From Isoetes taiwanensis (Eukaryota > Streptophyta > Lycopodiopsida > Isoetales > Isoetaceae), in the NCBI GenBank assembly GCA_021234155.1, contig JAJEKV010000030.1, positions 17,288,003 to 17,352,002 of the forward strand: a stretch of DNA of 64,000 nucleotides, read 5' to 3'. Each line of letters starts with the position of its first letter. Positions within the stretch are counted from its first letter, which is position 1. The notes under the pieces are model-generated. The model was given only the letters and a program-made list of their open reading frames with translations, searched no databases and was not told the DNA's origin. The position numbers and the translations under genes were made by a program. Positions 50,404-62,160 of this stretch are shown here, in pieces.

Positions 50404-52656
50404 TAGTCCATAACTGAATTCATTCTTATTTTCTACCAAAGATGCTTTTATCTGCTATGATTATATTATAATATATGACAGGAATTTAGAAGAGTGCATG
50501 CATGTATTAAATTGATGTATTAAATTGTACAGGACAATAAGAGAACTAAAAGAAATAGAAAGCCCCATGACCAATATATGACTTTCCAATAGTTTTGCAC
50601 CAAAACCTCTTGTGTTTGGTCGTAGAAGGCAGAATGGATTGAGTATGACGATGCCGAAATAATTTTTATTGTTAATCAGAGGGCTTTTACATGTAGGAAT
50701 GATAAGATTAAATGACTATCATAGGGGTAAATATTTTTGGATGCATCTCATGTCATAGAAGTAATTTGAGTTGCAATTCATGTACCATCTTTTGTCAATT
50801 CACATTTTTGAGTGCTTATTCGATACAACATCAATATTATTTCATGCTAAATCAAATCGACAACGCCCTTTTGTGCACACTGTCTTATAGTTTGGGAATT
50901 TCACAAACCTATCTGTCAATTGAAATCCAACTTGCATTTTTTTCCATCTTCTGTAAAATGGAGCAGTTGCCGCATGTCCCTTGCCTTCTTATCATATCAA
51001 GAAATTTTGTTTCCATTAATAAATTAGGGAAGGACATTAGGCTTTGGCATTCGAAGTAAAGAGATGGTAAGCTAAAAAATAAGGTCACTTATTCTATGAA
51101 TTCTAAGGGAGGACGTTTGCATTAGGCTTTGGTACTTGATTGAGGAGATCCTAGACCAATATTTTCCACTAGCTGTTGCAAGGGTCATTAGGCTTTGTTG
51201 CTTGGAGCGTGGAGCAAATAGTTTCCGTTAGATGTTGCAAGGGTCCAACCATGCATAATTTCTATCTTTTATGATGCATTGAGCATAACATGATCGTTGA
51301 GATTAGGTTGTCAATAGTCACAATCGTACATGGTTGCTATTGATAAAATATGTTATGAATGTTTAGAAACATTAATTTTCAAAGATCTATTTATAGCATG
51401 TGAAAATTTTGAATCTAGATCTATTTATAGCATGTTAGGACTTTAAATCTAGAGCAAGAAGGTCTGAAGTCACTCAGACTGCGCCAAAAGCCTCTTCAAA
51501 ACCTTTGGATAGGCCATTCCTGCAGTGTGTGCTTGACTTTCTATGGTTTTAGGTAGCTAGGTATGAGTTTTGGGTAAAATAAGTTGCAAAATGAGTTTCC
51601 AGTTTTGGGTACATTAAGTTGCAAAATGAGTTCCCAGGCGAGCTAGTATGTTATTTAGCAAATTCCCTACCTTACATTTACCTCCAACCTACAAATGTTG
51701 CAAGCTCCACAAGTTTTGTCAAATGCCAATTCTAAAGTCACATTTTGGTAATGCATGCTAAAGTAATATTTTGGTAATATTTTAGACTTATTTCTATCTT
51801 GGTCCAGGCAATGCCAACAACAGAGAAACACAAACAACTATGGTATAGCAATTTAATGTTTTCAATGCCAAATCTCAAGAGAATCAAGATTGCTAAATTC
51901 AATATAAGAAGATACCACCAAATCAATTGAGAAAATACTCAATAAGCACCTTTAATTTTCAATATGAACTACTAACAAATAGCGTTTTCATTAACGATGA
52001 GATGCCAAAACAATATCATTTGCACTGAAGATAGAATGCTCAAACAAAGACATTGGTGCCTTAAGGCCTGATCATAAACAAATTTCTACCATCGTTCAAC
52101 TTTGATTCATTGCCTATCTTCAAATTTCTTGCAATGTGCCCTTATCAATTATAATGTCAAATATCTAACCTTCGACTCCTATTACCACTTCACAATTTCA
52201 ATCTCTTCAAAACAGGTCTTGACTACACTGTATGTGTGGCCCGGACTATTTTTTCTTCTGCTTGTTCTACCCCTTATGATCTCTGCTTGTTTCTATTCAG
52301 TCCAGCCTGAATTTAGCAATTGACTAGGATGTTTTAGAAGTTGCTAATTCGACCTTCAACTGCGCGCAAAGTTCAAAAAAATCAAATTTTCCTATAGTGA
52401 TGGAACTTACTTGACATCAAGAGAGAAGCTATCTCATGTACAAGACATTTAAGAGGCTATGATGGACGCAAAAGAAAACAATAAGACAATCCTACAGAAA
52501 CCAGAAAATGGGCAAGCAACATGTGTGAAACTGATGCATTGCACTGACAGGACTAAGCAAATGAAGGGGAAGGAGAAGACCTAAAATAGCTTAACTTATG
52601 AAATACCTGAAGTGTGTAGCAGCATCTTGGAAAAGAAATTCCTGCCAAAACAAAAT
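50404..52656. other. No gene seen
   Basis: AT-rich. Small duplications occur, such as tgttgcaagggtc(c/a) at 51175 and 51233 and gttttgggta...aagttgcaaaatgagtt at 51557 and 51603. No frame has a motif. Confidence 0.5.
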
Positions 52657-52754
52657 ATTGATAGCATGTTGCGGCCGGAGGGATATTCTTATTGGTCCTG
52701 TTGATATTGATAGCATGTTGAGGCCGGAGGGATATTCTTATTGGTCCTGTTGAT
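52657..52754. repeat. 49-bp tandem duplication
   Basis: attgatagcatgttgcggcc and attgatagcatgttgaggcc start the two copies (52657 and 52706). Both continue with ggagggatattcttattggt and cctgttgat. Confidence 0.88.
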
Positions 52755-52982
52755 AAGGCCATCTTTGATCTCCAAAAAATGAGGTTGGTCGTCTGAAATG
52801 GTATAGCTATGTCTCAGTGACAATGCGATTGTCCAAAGTGTCCGCAGAGGAATTATGGATATGAAACTTGTCCAACATGCAATAAGTTCTACTCTCTCCT
52901 TTAATCGAGCGGGAAGCTGATAATCCAGCTGTGGGTGCAACTTCGGGTGAGGTGCTTGCTTGCCCGTTTAAGGGGGTTCATC

Positions 52983-53114
52983 CCCCTTGCTTGTCTGTTA
53001 TGGCAAATAAACAGGCGAGCCCGAGCTCACGTGTTTATTTGCCATAACAGGCTCGCAAGGGGCCGGGCTCCCCTGTTTATTTGCCATAACAAGCTTGCAA
53101 GGGGAAGTAACCCC
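52983..53114. repeat. Foldback made of three TTTATTTGCCATAACA units
   Basis: Unit 1 is inverted (tgttatggcaaataaacagg, about 52996-53015). Units 2 and 3 are direct (tgtttatttgccataacagg at 53032; tgtttatttgccataacaag at 53074). Each is flanked by gctcgcaagggg or gggctc-type sequence. Units 1 and 3 can pair over about 40 bp. Confidence 0.82.
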
Positions 53115-53366
53115 CTCTTCACTATACAGTCAGCATCCTCGGACTTAGGAGGATCAAGAATTGTCAAATAAACCTCTAAAAATAGGATAATAAGATGCAG
53201 TTATCATCAAAAGTTGCTTAGGCATAAAACATATTCCACATGTTAGGGGCCTAGGACAGGCACAATTACAGAAAACACAAGAAAGCATTTGGAACATGTA
53301 GTTCTTCAACATATCGTCAATAAACGGGATGGTACAAAGAATTGTGGGATGCTGGAAGCCCTGCCA

Positions 53367-53518
53367 TCCTCACATATATACAATGAATCAAAAAATGAAT
53401 GACGTTAAAGCAGCCTATATGCAACATCTTCAATATAATATATCCTCACATATATACAATGAATCAAAAAGTGAATGATGTTAGAGCAGCCTATAGGTGA
53501 CATCTTCAATGAGCTGGG
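53367..53518. repeat. 76-bp tandem duplication
   Basis: tcctcacatatatacaatga starts copies at 53367 and 53443. Both continue with atcaaaaa, gtgaatga-like sequence and gcagcctata. It sits 3' of the LEA_2/NHL gene, probably in or beyond its 3' untranslated region. Confidence 0.85.
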
Positions 53519-53631
53519 ATGGGTTGCATGAAGCAAGGCATTCAACAGGAAAGCCTGTTCCTGAACTCAACTTCAAAAAGAATTGATGAATTTGGCCAAA
53601 TTCCAAGGGAAACACTCAATAAAAGGAGGTG

Positions 53632-54405
53632 CTAAGCTCCCCTCTTTGTACACTTGTTTTCGATAACACGACCATGTACAACTTTCTGTGAGCACCTAGC
53701 CTTTATCCAAAATACAGGAGATCTGACCCTACTAAAAGTTTTCATCCTAGCACGCATATTTAGATCAACAACCCCTGTCACAGAAGCTCTTGACAAGTCT
53801 GACACAATTGTAAATGCCACATTTTTTCTAAGCTGCAACTTACTTACAGTAACTATAATATTCAACACTGAAGAACTAGATGGGGGCTGTGTCCATGAAG
53901 CTGTTCTGGTCTTGCCAGTAAAAAAACCATTGTAATAAACTTCTGCATCAGTAAAGTCTACTTCTACTGTAACCCTCTTGTTAGGGTTTTCAAAACTGAC
54001 AGTGTAAACCAATTTATAAGCAACTTCGGCAGCATAATAGTTACCAGTACCAGATTGCTGCTGTGCAATTAGAACAGACTGGTTATAAGGAGAGACAATG
54101 AAATAAAGGTAGGTCATTTGAAGAACCCTAACATCGGGCAAAACAGGTCTGAAATGCAAATAAATCCCGAGCATAACTATGAAGAGGATAACCAATGTCA
54201 AACCTAAGGAAAAGAGGATCCAACCGAGAATGGTGCACCAGTGGGCACGCCAGCGATCCATTCGAAGAATTGCCGCCATAGTTTTGATTCTTTCCTCATT
54301 TGAGATGGTCGATTTTCGAGCTTTTGGAGGAACTGGAAATTCGAGTTCATCATCCTCATCTGTAACAATAAGCATTCTGCTGGATCTGGTCGCCCTCGTC
54401 GCCAT
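53632..54405 (-). CDS. NDR1/HIN1-like (NHL) LEA_2-domain membrane protein
   Basis: An intact single-exon frame of 257 residues starting at the ATG at 54405, whose context gtcgccATGGcg is optimal. The frame extends 20 codons upstream only through a GTG, so I chose this ATG. Residues 1-56 are a charged cytosolic head (VTDEDDELEFPVPPKAR). Residues about 57-84 form one membrane helix (CTILGWILFSLGLTLVILFI). The rest is the extracytoplasmic LEA_2-type beta-sandwich: FRPVLPDVRVLQMTYLYF, YTVSFENPNKRVTVEVDFTD (the typical nPN.ri.i.Y.d segment), YNGFFTGKTRTASWTQPP, then VDLNMRARMKTFSRVRSPVFWIKARC near the end. This layout and length match plant NHL/YLS9 proteins, many of which sit at the plasma membrane and respond to pathogens or abscisic acid. 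No lesions are seen. It is the best candidate for a working host gene here. Confidence 0.9.
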   Translation of the reverse strand: MATRATRSSRMLIVTDEDDELEFPVPPKARKSTISNEERIKTMAAILRMDRWRAHWCTILGWILFSLGLTLVILFIVMLGIYLHFRPVLPDVRVLQMTYLYFIVSPYNQSVLIAQQQSGTGNYYAAEVAYKLVYTVSFENPNKRVTVEVDFTDAEVYYNGFFTGKTRTASWTQPPSSSSVLNIIVTVSKLQLRKNVAFTIVSDLSRASVTGVVDLNMRARMKTFSRVRSPVFWIKARCSQKVVHGRVIENKCTKRGA

Positions 54406-57400
54406 GGCGACCTCGGCCCGCCGGAAAGGGCGATCTGTCAGGTTAACTTCCTTGCGCCATGACACGTAGCACTAAAAACGTTGCATAGATATATCTAGCT
54501 GCCACGTGAATATTGCTTCTATTTAGGCCTAGATTCCACTGCGGCGTCAGGGACGTATGAGAGAGCCACAAATAATCAATTAACACCCTTGTTGGGATTC
54601 CATTGCAGTCAGAATTCTGGGTGGAAGTTCTCGACGTGGAGTGAGTTATCCCAGAAAGGGGATCTTGCCTAGGAGTTTCAGGAAAATTTGACAGCTCGGA
54701 TGAACAAAGCTTAGAATCACGGAGCTGCAATGGAATGTAGATGATGGTAGATAAGCCCTGTTTTGTTGCCAATCGCCCTCTAGTTCTCGCCAACAGATCC
54801 AGAAACGGCCGGATCAGTGGAATCTGGGCCTTAGCACCACGAGCTTAAGGGCCAGATTCGACATGCATATCAATTAGTCGCCTACGTGTGTCAACAATGT
54901 TTACATAATTGACTAGGGTAGTTTTCCTGCACTATTCCATTAAGCAGTCATCTAACCGATGTGAAGTTTCCAAATTTTAAATGACGAATTCAATTCCAAT
55001 AATGAATTACTTGCTTACGAAGATACACCACCAAGCTACTTAAAACACAAATTCGAAATTGCAAATAATTGGTCCGACATTGCTCACAACATAAATTCGA
55101 ACTTGAAAACATTTGCTCCAAAACCGTTCACGAATACTTATCTCGTGAATTTTGTGTATGATCAGAATTTTTCATATGTTTCTCTTTATTGAGCTTGATC
55201 AAGCTCTTTCTAAAGTTCATAAGAAGTTTTCTAGCAACAACAATGTATTTCAGTACTTCCAAATCAAGTTCCTGTTTAATAATGAGGCCAATTCACATGC
55301 ACATGGTCGTATAACAGAAATCTAAGCTCATGTTCCCTTGCATGGTTGGATGCATTACAAAGAACATACATATGGTTCTTCTCAAATCTGAAGCTGTAAA
55401 TAACTCTTTAAATGCAAGAGAACTTCCTTAACCCCATAAAAATACTGCTAACTACAAATATTTTATTGCAAGCATATGAACACACATTATATGTATTTAT
55501 TGAGGGATGCATAGCATAGTTGCAAAAGACTCAAAAACCTGCAAATGAATAGAAAAACAACTTAGCTAATGTTGTGCTATTCATATCACAAATGAAAAAA
55601 GGGATACCTTTTACTTATGCTCCGCTATCTTCGCTTTTAATTAAGTGTATGGTGCTGGAATCGGATAATGGTTCAGAGGAGGAACATATCCTTCATGGGG
55701 AATCTGAGAGTAAGTACCAGAGGAAGTAGTGGTAAGAAATGGATTTGGTAGTTGGGAACGACGTGTTGGAAGTTTCACGGGATGCACTACGTTTGGTTCA
55801 ACATATGAAAGAGAGGCTTGAGATTCTTGAGTGGAGAAGACAGTCAATTGGTGCCTACAACAATTTGAACAAGAAAGGAATAAAATTAAGCAATCCTAGA
55901 CAATATGATGAATTAAATCAATGGAAATGTATGAAATGAATCAATGAAACTTTTACTGTAATTGGACAAGATTTTAAGAACTTAACTACCTACTTTAATT
56001 CTTTCAGAAATCCTTGGAATCTGTGTTGATGCAAGTCCTAGTATATAAAATCTTGTAAGCGCTTCCTGGAATCGAAAAACCTCTGAATTAGAACTTCCCG
56101 ATATCAATAAAACGTCAGCAAACTATTAAAACCTCAACAAATTATGGCTGTTGTGTTCTGACAGCTTCTCAGACTTGTGCAATTTATGTTCTGCTCCACC
56201 CGATGTGGAAGTTTATAGCTCGCAAGACCCAATTCACGAGCTTCCCGGAGAGCAGGAAGGACACATAGAAGCAAAAAATTTCTTGCACCTTTGAGGAGCC
56301 CTAATTGTCAGCCAAATCGGTCGACAGTTGCACGTTGAATTTCAAATGTTACGTTATCAAATAAGTTGCAATTGTCACAAGGTGGAATTTGAGGTTTGGC
56401 AATTGAGTCAGACGTGGTCGATTTTGATGGGTTGTGGGCTAATTGGCATCGGCTAATTGCCAATGTCGAATCTGGGCCTAAGTTTTGGAAGAATAAATTT
56501 TGATCGCCTTAAAATTTCCATTTATTTTGTAAAATTTCCAAACGAAATTTTATCGATCTTCAAATTTAGATTGTTTATGAGGAGATTTTAATATCTGTAG
56601 CAGTTTTTTGCCTCTAGTTTTGCTTTCTAAAGTTCGTAATTGGAGTTTTCCTTTCTCTCAAACTCTGTTGCAACCAGATTCAGATCAAGCTACCTACCTA
56701 TGGCACCGAAGAAAAAAAAAAACACAAAAAAAACAAGAGGAAAGAAGCTGCTTTGTCTATGCTGGTTAAATGCTCGGTTCTATGCAGGTTCTATGCCAGT
56801 TCTTCTCGATGGAGGCTAGCCATGCGTTAACCCTCTGTAAAAATAAATAAAAAAGCTTCTTAGTAGGCATGGTCCTTGCTTTCGATGCAGATCCGTAATA
56901 TGTGGAGGAACCTTTTGAAGAGCAATCTCTTGCAAAGAAAGAAAGCACATAGGTCTGAAGTGAGTTGGGCATGGTTAGAACATGCCAAAACCACTTAGGA
57001 TAGGGCCAAAATTGAAGTTAAAAGTGTTGTTTTAAAGAGCCAAGGGTCAACATGGCCATTGGGTACGGTTTGAAGAACTCAAGCGACCCAACTGCCTTAA
57101 ATCCAAGGGGAACATGCCGAAATTGCCTGAAGGGGATGACGTCAAATCAGGATTAAAATGGGAAGAATTGATGTGGATTGGAGCACTATGTGTTGGGAGA
57201 ATCATTGCCAGTTTAATATAGTTGCTTAATTGTTTGCTTGTTTGCCAAAAATGTTACGAACTATAATAAATAACTCTTGACGGATTTGGGTTATGCCATT
57301 GCTTGAGCAAAGAGGAAGACTCATGATCTTGTTTAGACTAGACTCTAGACTAGTTAGAGCTTATCCTGCCACTAGGTAGGGGACCAAATTCTCCAAACCC

Positions 57401-58075
57401 TAGCGAACAAATCATACACGTATCAAGCGATAGTTCTACCAGGTTGGGCTTCACCACTGATATAACCTCTAGCCACACATCGAAAGTCAGTGTGTTTGAC
57501 AGAACGAGAGGTCACCCATCCCATTTCTGTTCTAGCTAAATCTGCTTCACCATTGATATGATTCCTAGCCACACCAGAAAGTGAGTGTGATCCTAGTTCT
57601 ACTATAGCTAATGCGCACTTAACTTGAGGCATGTTACTAGGCAGTAATGAACGTTGCCTTCAGATTACTGTAAATTCTGTGCCTTTTATAAGGCAAAAAA
57701 TCTTCTGGGTTTTGCGGAGCAGCGCCGGCAAGTTCCCCGCCATTAGACTTTTTTTGAGGTCAATTAAGGGCCGAAACTCGATGCCACGTCAAAAAGCTCG
57801 CGGCCAATGGGGAGCCGAGCTTGCACAGAGTTTTTTTACCGAGCCTTGGTTACTGCACGTAACTTCGGTAATATCCGTGCCTCTAGCTTCGGGTGTCAGA
57901 TTACACACGTAGCAATTATGACCATTAATTCCCGCCCTCAATTCCCGCTCAGGTCTTTTCTTCAACAGAGTTTGCGCGAAGATCGATTGCCCGCGCCAAG
58001 GGAACTTCGATTTGCTCAGGAATAGCTTCGACCTGCGCCAACGGGAGTTTCGACCACAGAAAAGCTTCGATCAAG
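54406..58075. other. Mostly no recognisable gene
   Basis: Minus-strand 55847-55644 is an open frame ending in SQIPHEGYVPPLNHYPIPAPYT, a proline/tyrosine-rich tail that could be the last exon of an unrecognised plant gene. The stretch 57700-58075 is GC-richer and probably contains the leader exon of the gene that follows. Nothing else is supported. Confidence 0.4.
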
Positions 58076-58140
58076 GTAAAATAGCCTTTCCTAGTATTTC
58101 GATTCCGCTCCACATTCTGATTTGAATTCTGTGATTTTAG
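58076..58140 (+). other. Leader intron of the BAH-like gene
   Basis: A 65-nt candidate intron with donor tcaag|gtaaaatag and acceptor gtgattttag|atggct. It ends exactly at the start codon of the next feature. Inferred from splice consensus only. Confidence 0.55.
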
Positions 58141-59325
58141 ATGGCTATAAGCTCTATCACAGTCGAAAATGACTTTGAAAGCTTCGTGGTGTCGACGGGG
58201 AGCTTTGTTACACTCCAACCTGGAATGCGAGGTGAATGGCGAGTCAAAAGATGCAGGAGAAATGATGTTTCTGCACATTGGAAGGCTTTGGTGGTCGGTA
58301 TTCGATCAGGCAAAGAGATATTTGTACAAGTGAGGCATGTATACATTCCAACAGATATGGCAAAAGAAAAAATAAGCAAGCGACGAACTTTCCCACGGTT
58401 AGAAGCAAATTGTGAGTATGTACTTCTATGAATCCATATCTAAATTAGTTCAGTTACTTATCCAGTTCATTCCTATTCTCTTAGGTTGTATATCTGATGT
58501 GGAGAACACAATCTCTTCACACTCGATAAGTAGTGTATTCCATTGCTTTCATCAAGATATGGGCTCCTTGTTGTTCGAAGGTAGCTACACCAGTGCAGCT
58601 CAGAGAAAGGGGTATATGGTTCTGAAGGTATGAATACTCTCCACGAAGATCCAAGCTTATTGAGCATGTCCGATCTATACTGCATGCCTCTGGATGCCAC
58701 TTCTATCTTACTAGCACGGAGTAAGTTGTCGCAGGAAATGTTCACGGCATTGAAGGAGAAGGGAGGAGTCTGCGGGCATGTGAAAATAAATTTAGGAATC
58801 GATCTGTTCATTGCCTTATTCAAGAGCGCCGACAATGTTAAAAAGGCCTTGAAGATGTTTACAGTTCAACAGTCGGTGGATAGTTTTTTAGATAGTCTAT
58901 TTCTTGAAGGTTGGAGTGCTCGACTTCACGATGGAGCTGAATCTACTGAATGCAGGATAAGTCGAGACACGGTTCGGTTCAGATATTGCATTCGAAAGCA
59001 AATGCTGTATGTCACTTTTAAGTATAGGAGATGGCGAAATGTCCTTGAAGGAAGAAAGTACGTCTGGATTCCTGTAGAACAAGATGATAATGATGGCACT
59101 CATTCTGTTGTCATAGACTTGAACATTCATAAGGATAATCAGCTGTTCAAAAGTCTCAGGGTAGAGAGCGAGTGGTCTCTATTCGATGTTCATCGGCAAT
59201 TAGAGTTTGAGACAGACTTAAATTTCTTCCATTTTATGATAGACGGCCAGAAGGTGGGAAAGCGCAGAGAAGAATGCTATAAATTGGGGTCATTCATGCT
59301 ACCAAAATGTCATATCTGTATATGA
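58141..59325 (+). CDS. Spliced 334-residue protein with a BAH-like N-terminal domain
   Basis: Three coding exons join into one unbroken frame: 58141-58411, 58485-58627 and 58735-59325. Introns are 73 nt (t|gtgagtatgt...ttctcttag) and 107 nt (aag|gtatgaat...gtcgcag, with a ttactag branch-like site about 20 nt upstream of its AG). Residues about 18-138 look like a bromo-adjacent-homology domain: GSFVTLQPG, then IFVQVRHVYIPTDMAKEKIS, then after the first intron CISDVENTISSHSISSVFHC, resembling the ..F.SdH.D.i...sI.gkc.V core. BAH domains read nucleosomes or methylated histone tails. The remaining about 195 residues are unassigned and end in WSLFDVHRQLEFETDLNFFH, FMIDGQKVGKRREECYK and FMLPKCHICI, which could be a small beta-grasp-like fold. 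The BAH call is tentative. The intact frame across two introns argues for selection until recently. It is followed by palindromic array 1 and lies upstream on the same strand as the H3-like gene. Confidence 0.55.
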
Positions 59326-59417
59326 ATCTATATCATATAAATATAAGTGATGATTAATTGGAGATCTATTGTATATCAATTGCAAACATTTGCTTCTGTT
59401 GTAACATAAAACTTAAA

Positions 59418-59708
59418 GTAGTTACGGTGCGAAATTGTGTACAACACAAAATATGGAAGTTGTATTTTCGCACCGGGTTCGCACCGTACTTACAGAATTG
59501 TGGATGTCATAAAATATGGAAGGGTTATTTTCGCACGGTGCGAAAATGTGCATAGCATAAAAAGTGGAAGGGGTATTTTCGCACCGTAGCCACGGTGCAA
59601 AATTGAACATAGCATACAAAGTCTTGTTTTCGCACCGTAGCCACGGTGCGAATTTGTGTATAACATAAATTAAGAAAGTGTTATTTTTGCATCGTTGCCA
59701 CGGTGTTA
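59418..59708. repeat. Palindromic repeat array 1 (TTCGCACCGT-AGCC-ACGGTGCGAA)
   Basis: Five or six units spaced about 50-60 bp. Cores include a perfect 21-nt palindrome at 59527-59547 (attttcgcacggtgcgaaaa plus t), a near-perfect stem at 59575-59603, and a perfect 10+4+10 stem at 59629-59652 (ttcgcaccgt agcc acggtgcgaa). Diverged units lie at about 59424, 59468-59490 and 59683-59706. The linkers are also related (ttgtg.ata.cataaa..tgg.aag.g.tatt), so the unit is the whole of about 57 bp. It fills the space between two same-strand genes. Confidence 0.9.
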
Positions 59709-59709
59709 G

Positions 59710-61312
59710 TCTCTCTTGCATATCAAGCCGCTACAAAGGCGCTCACATTCAAACTATCATAAATCGAGGCGTTGCTCCACGACAATTGTAAATAGCGGGT
59801 CAAATAAGGCATGGGAGTTGTTTAGCACATGGTATGAAAAAATAGTGGAGAAAGAACGGGATTTTCGTCAGAAGCATCCAGAAGAGTTTGAGGAGGAGCT
59901 AGAGGAACCAGTGGATGCAACCACTGTATATAATAATTTTTGCCTGACAGTAGACATTATGGCAGGGTGTAACAGGTCTATTGATGCATATGGCGGCATC
60001 CTTCATAGCTTCATGGCTAGAGCTGGACCTGATGTGAAACCATGTCATGTGACTGGTTTGCCTTCACTAAGCATGCAAGCTTTAATTAAGATATTTTCGA
60101 AAGCTGATCATGACCGAATTAGGAGGTTTTTGAAGAGTACCTGCAGAACTGTGCAGGCAAGAGGGCAAAGAAATTTTTTACAGCCTAGATATCATGTTCA
60201 GCACATACATGTTTTACACTAAGTCAAACAAAGATGTCAGTTCTTCTTCAAGTGTATAGGTCGCTCAGATAGAATGTCCTGCCTCACCAGTAAAGGAGCC
60301 GATAGATCCTGAGGAAGAGAAGCTCATATTGGAAAATGAGGAGAACGAGGTTCTGGAAGAGGAGGTCTCCGAGAAGAAATTGTCTACTTGGGGATTATCA
60401 GAAGCATATCCCATCCACATAGGTGGGAAGCCATACTTGTTGCTGCCCGACATATTTTAAGTGACAGGGTTGAGAGAAGACGAGATATTGGGCCAGATAT
60501 ATGCTCATGTTATAGGCCTGGAAGGACTTATAGACTTTGAGTCTGATGTTCCCAGACAAATGATGGAGGCTGTGACTTATGATGGATCTTCAATACCTCC
60601 AGAGGATGCATTTGACATTGTCATGCAGCAAGCTGAAGCAGGGTATGAAGCAGGGAAAGATGTCAAATTTGAATCTCCTAGCTCTTCAAACACTGCTTCA
60701 ACGTGAGCTGTTGAAGTCGTCTTTCAAAATAAAAAACCCAGCAGTTGTCGAACGGGACAAGAGAGAGGTATTTATCTCATTTCGTTTTTTATTTCTTCTT
60801 GAATCTGATGTTTCTTTTATGCAGGAGTTATTTATTGATGACTTCTGTGCAAGGCATGAGAGAGTCACCCTAGGTCAGGACGGCAGTATTGCACATTATA
60901 TGGGCTACCTTCACAAGGGGGAAATTATTGTGTTTCACAATAAATATAGTCCATCTGGAGTAGAAGAGGTCCTCAAGCTTAAAGTCTGTCCTTAGCTGGC
61001 AACCACGTGCCAGCCGCAAACTATGATCGAGTTATAGCAGTAGATAGGGCTATCGCTATGTATGTCTTCGGATTCTACAAAATGTACTCTGTCCTTGCAA
61101 ATAAAGCAACTCTAGGCTTGAGTGGAGCGGACAAGGAAGCACTGCGCTTGTCCTGTGCACAGAAGGACCCTGATATATTGTGTCTGTTAGATGCAATTGG
61201 GGCTTGAGTAAAGGAAGAGGACTTAGAAGCATTTGATTCGAGTATTCCAAGCCCTGATGCCAAGAAAATGTCCTTGAAAGACTTTTGTATTAATACAATA
61301 TCTTTACTATAA
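59710..61312 (+). pseudogene. Unknown acidic protein gene, interrupted
   Basis: A set of coding-like blocks on the plus strand. (1) About 59716-60220 has WELFSTWYEKIVEKERDF, VDATTVYNNFCLTVDIMAG and RFLKSTCRTVQARGQRNFL, with no ATG at its front. (2) From 60260, after an acceptor-like gtatag, comes an acidic stretch (EEEKLILENEENEVLEEEV), then IHIGGKPYLLLPDIF, an in-frame TAA at 60458, VTGLREDEILGQIYAHVIG. (3) After a frame change comes KSSFKIKNPAVVERDKRE. A clean 57-nt intron follows (60768-60824, gtatttatct...tttatgcag), then LFIDDFCARHERVTLGQDG. (4) After a -1 shift near 60990 come VPAANYDRVIAVDRAIAMYV, FGFYKMYSVLANKATL, an in-frame TGA at 61205, and 34 more codons. I do not recognise the family. 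The interruptions suggest decay; some apparent frame changes could be unrecognised introns. Confidence 0.5.
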
Positions 61313-61389
61313 AATGCATAAATTGTTTTTATATGAGAAATGTCACTGTATATCATTTGTTATTTCATTCATTTCTATGCACAATTTAA

Positions 61390-61735
61390 AGGAGCGTAGC
61401 CACGGTGCGATAACACATTGTTTGCAGATTTTAAAATGATCTTTCTCGCACCATGACTACGGTGCGAAAATTGCTTTTGTATGACTGTTCATCTATGAAA
61501 TGTATGAATGCTTAAAATTCATCAGCAATAAATCCTTGTTCGATGTATATGTTAGGTCTTCTTTAATGGTGAATTCAGTCATTTCCATGTATGTATATCA
61601 GGAGCGTAGCCACGGTGCGAAAACACGATGTCGGCAGATTTTGGATCGCCTTTATTTTTGCAATCAGAAGCTACGGTCGAAAAAAACTTATTCCACGGCT
61701 GCGGCGATGATACCATTTCGCACCGTGGCTACTAT
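61390..61735. repeat. Palindromic repeat array 2
   Basis: Same family as array 1: gcgtagccacggtgcgataa at 61395, cgcaccatgactacggtgcg at 61447-61466, gcgtagccacggtgcgaaaa at about 61604, and tttcgcaccgtggctac at about 61714. The first and third units are half-sites preceded by the same (c)aggagc block. The array separates the unknown acidic gene from the H3-like transcription unit. Confidence 0.85.
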
Positions 61736-61819
61736 GAACATTTTTAAGTCTAGGGGTTTATGGGACCGGGAGAGACAATATTGCTTATTTGAATTTCTTC
61801 TCCTCTGTAAAATCCGCTC

Positions 61820-62160
61820 ATGTCCATGGAAGGCGCTAGCTCTGATATCCCACAAAATGAGGCGCTTGGCAAGCGCCAGAATTCTGACGCGGTCATTAAT
61901 ACCAGCGCCATGAATCTAGAGGCCGAAACAGATATTCCCATCACAAGCCAACAGATGGACGTAGAAGACACTATCCTTCCAGAAGGGTTCGGGCAAAAGC
62001 TTGGAAATGTCGTCTAGGACATTAACAATAGCGTGGACGAATATTTTCAAAACCCGACAGTGTTTCCTACATGGGTCTCCTTGCTGAGCTCCGGTAAGGT
62101 TGTTGGGGAAGGAATATCTGCTACAATATTCCAGTTCCGCATGACGATCAGATTATAGTA
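61820..62160 (+). pseudogene. Unknown reading frame upstream of the H3-like gene, interrupted
   Basis: It starts at an ATG (MSMEGASSDIPQNEALGKRQ) and runs as a hydrophilic, acidic chain to LPEGFGQKLGNVV, an in-frame TAG at 62015, then DINNSVDEYFQNPTVFPTWV and more. A second coding-like block in another frame follows at about 62140-62310 (HDDQIIVSRTQLDSTVDRPS; TGLIICHVAENDDIHVRRGE; TALLVPV). A third, at about 62402-62590, is glutamine-rich (QVLQV-TAG-QDQQDQVEHQHEQDQR). No domain is recognised. These blocks may once have formed one gene with the H3-fold region as its C-terminus, or be a separate gene. The sequence does not decide. Confidence 0.4.

Noticed and set aside
54406-54465. Upstream extension of the NHL protein by 20 codons
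   Set aside because: The extension starts at GTG; the ATG at 54405 has an excellent context and gives the normal family layout.
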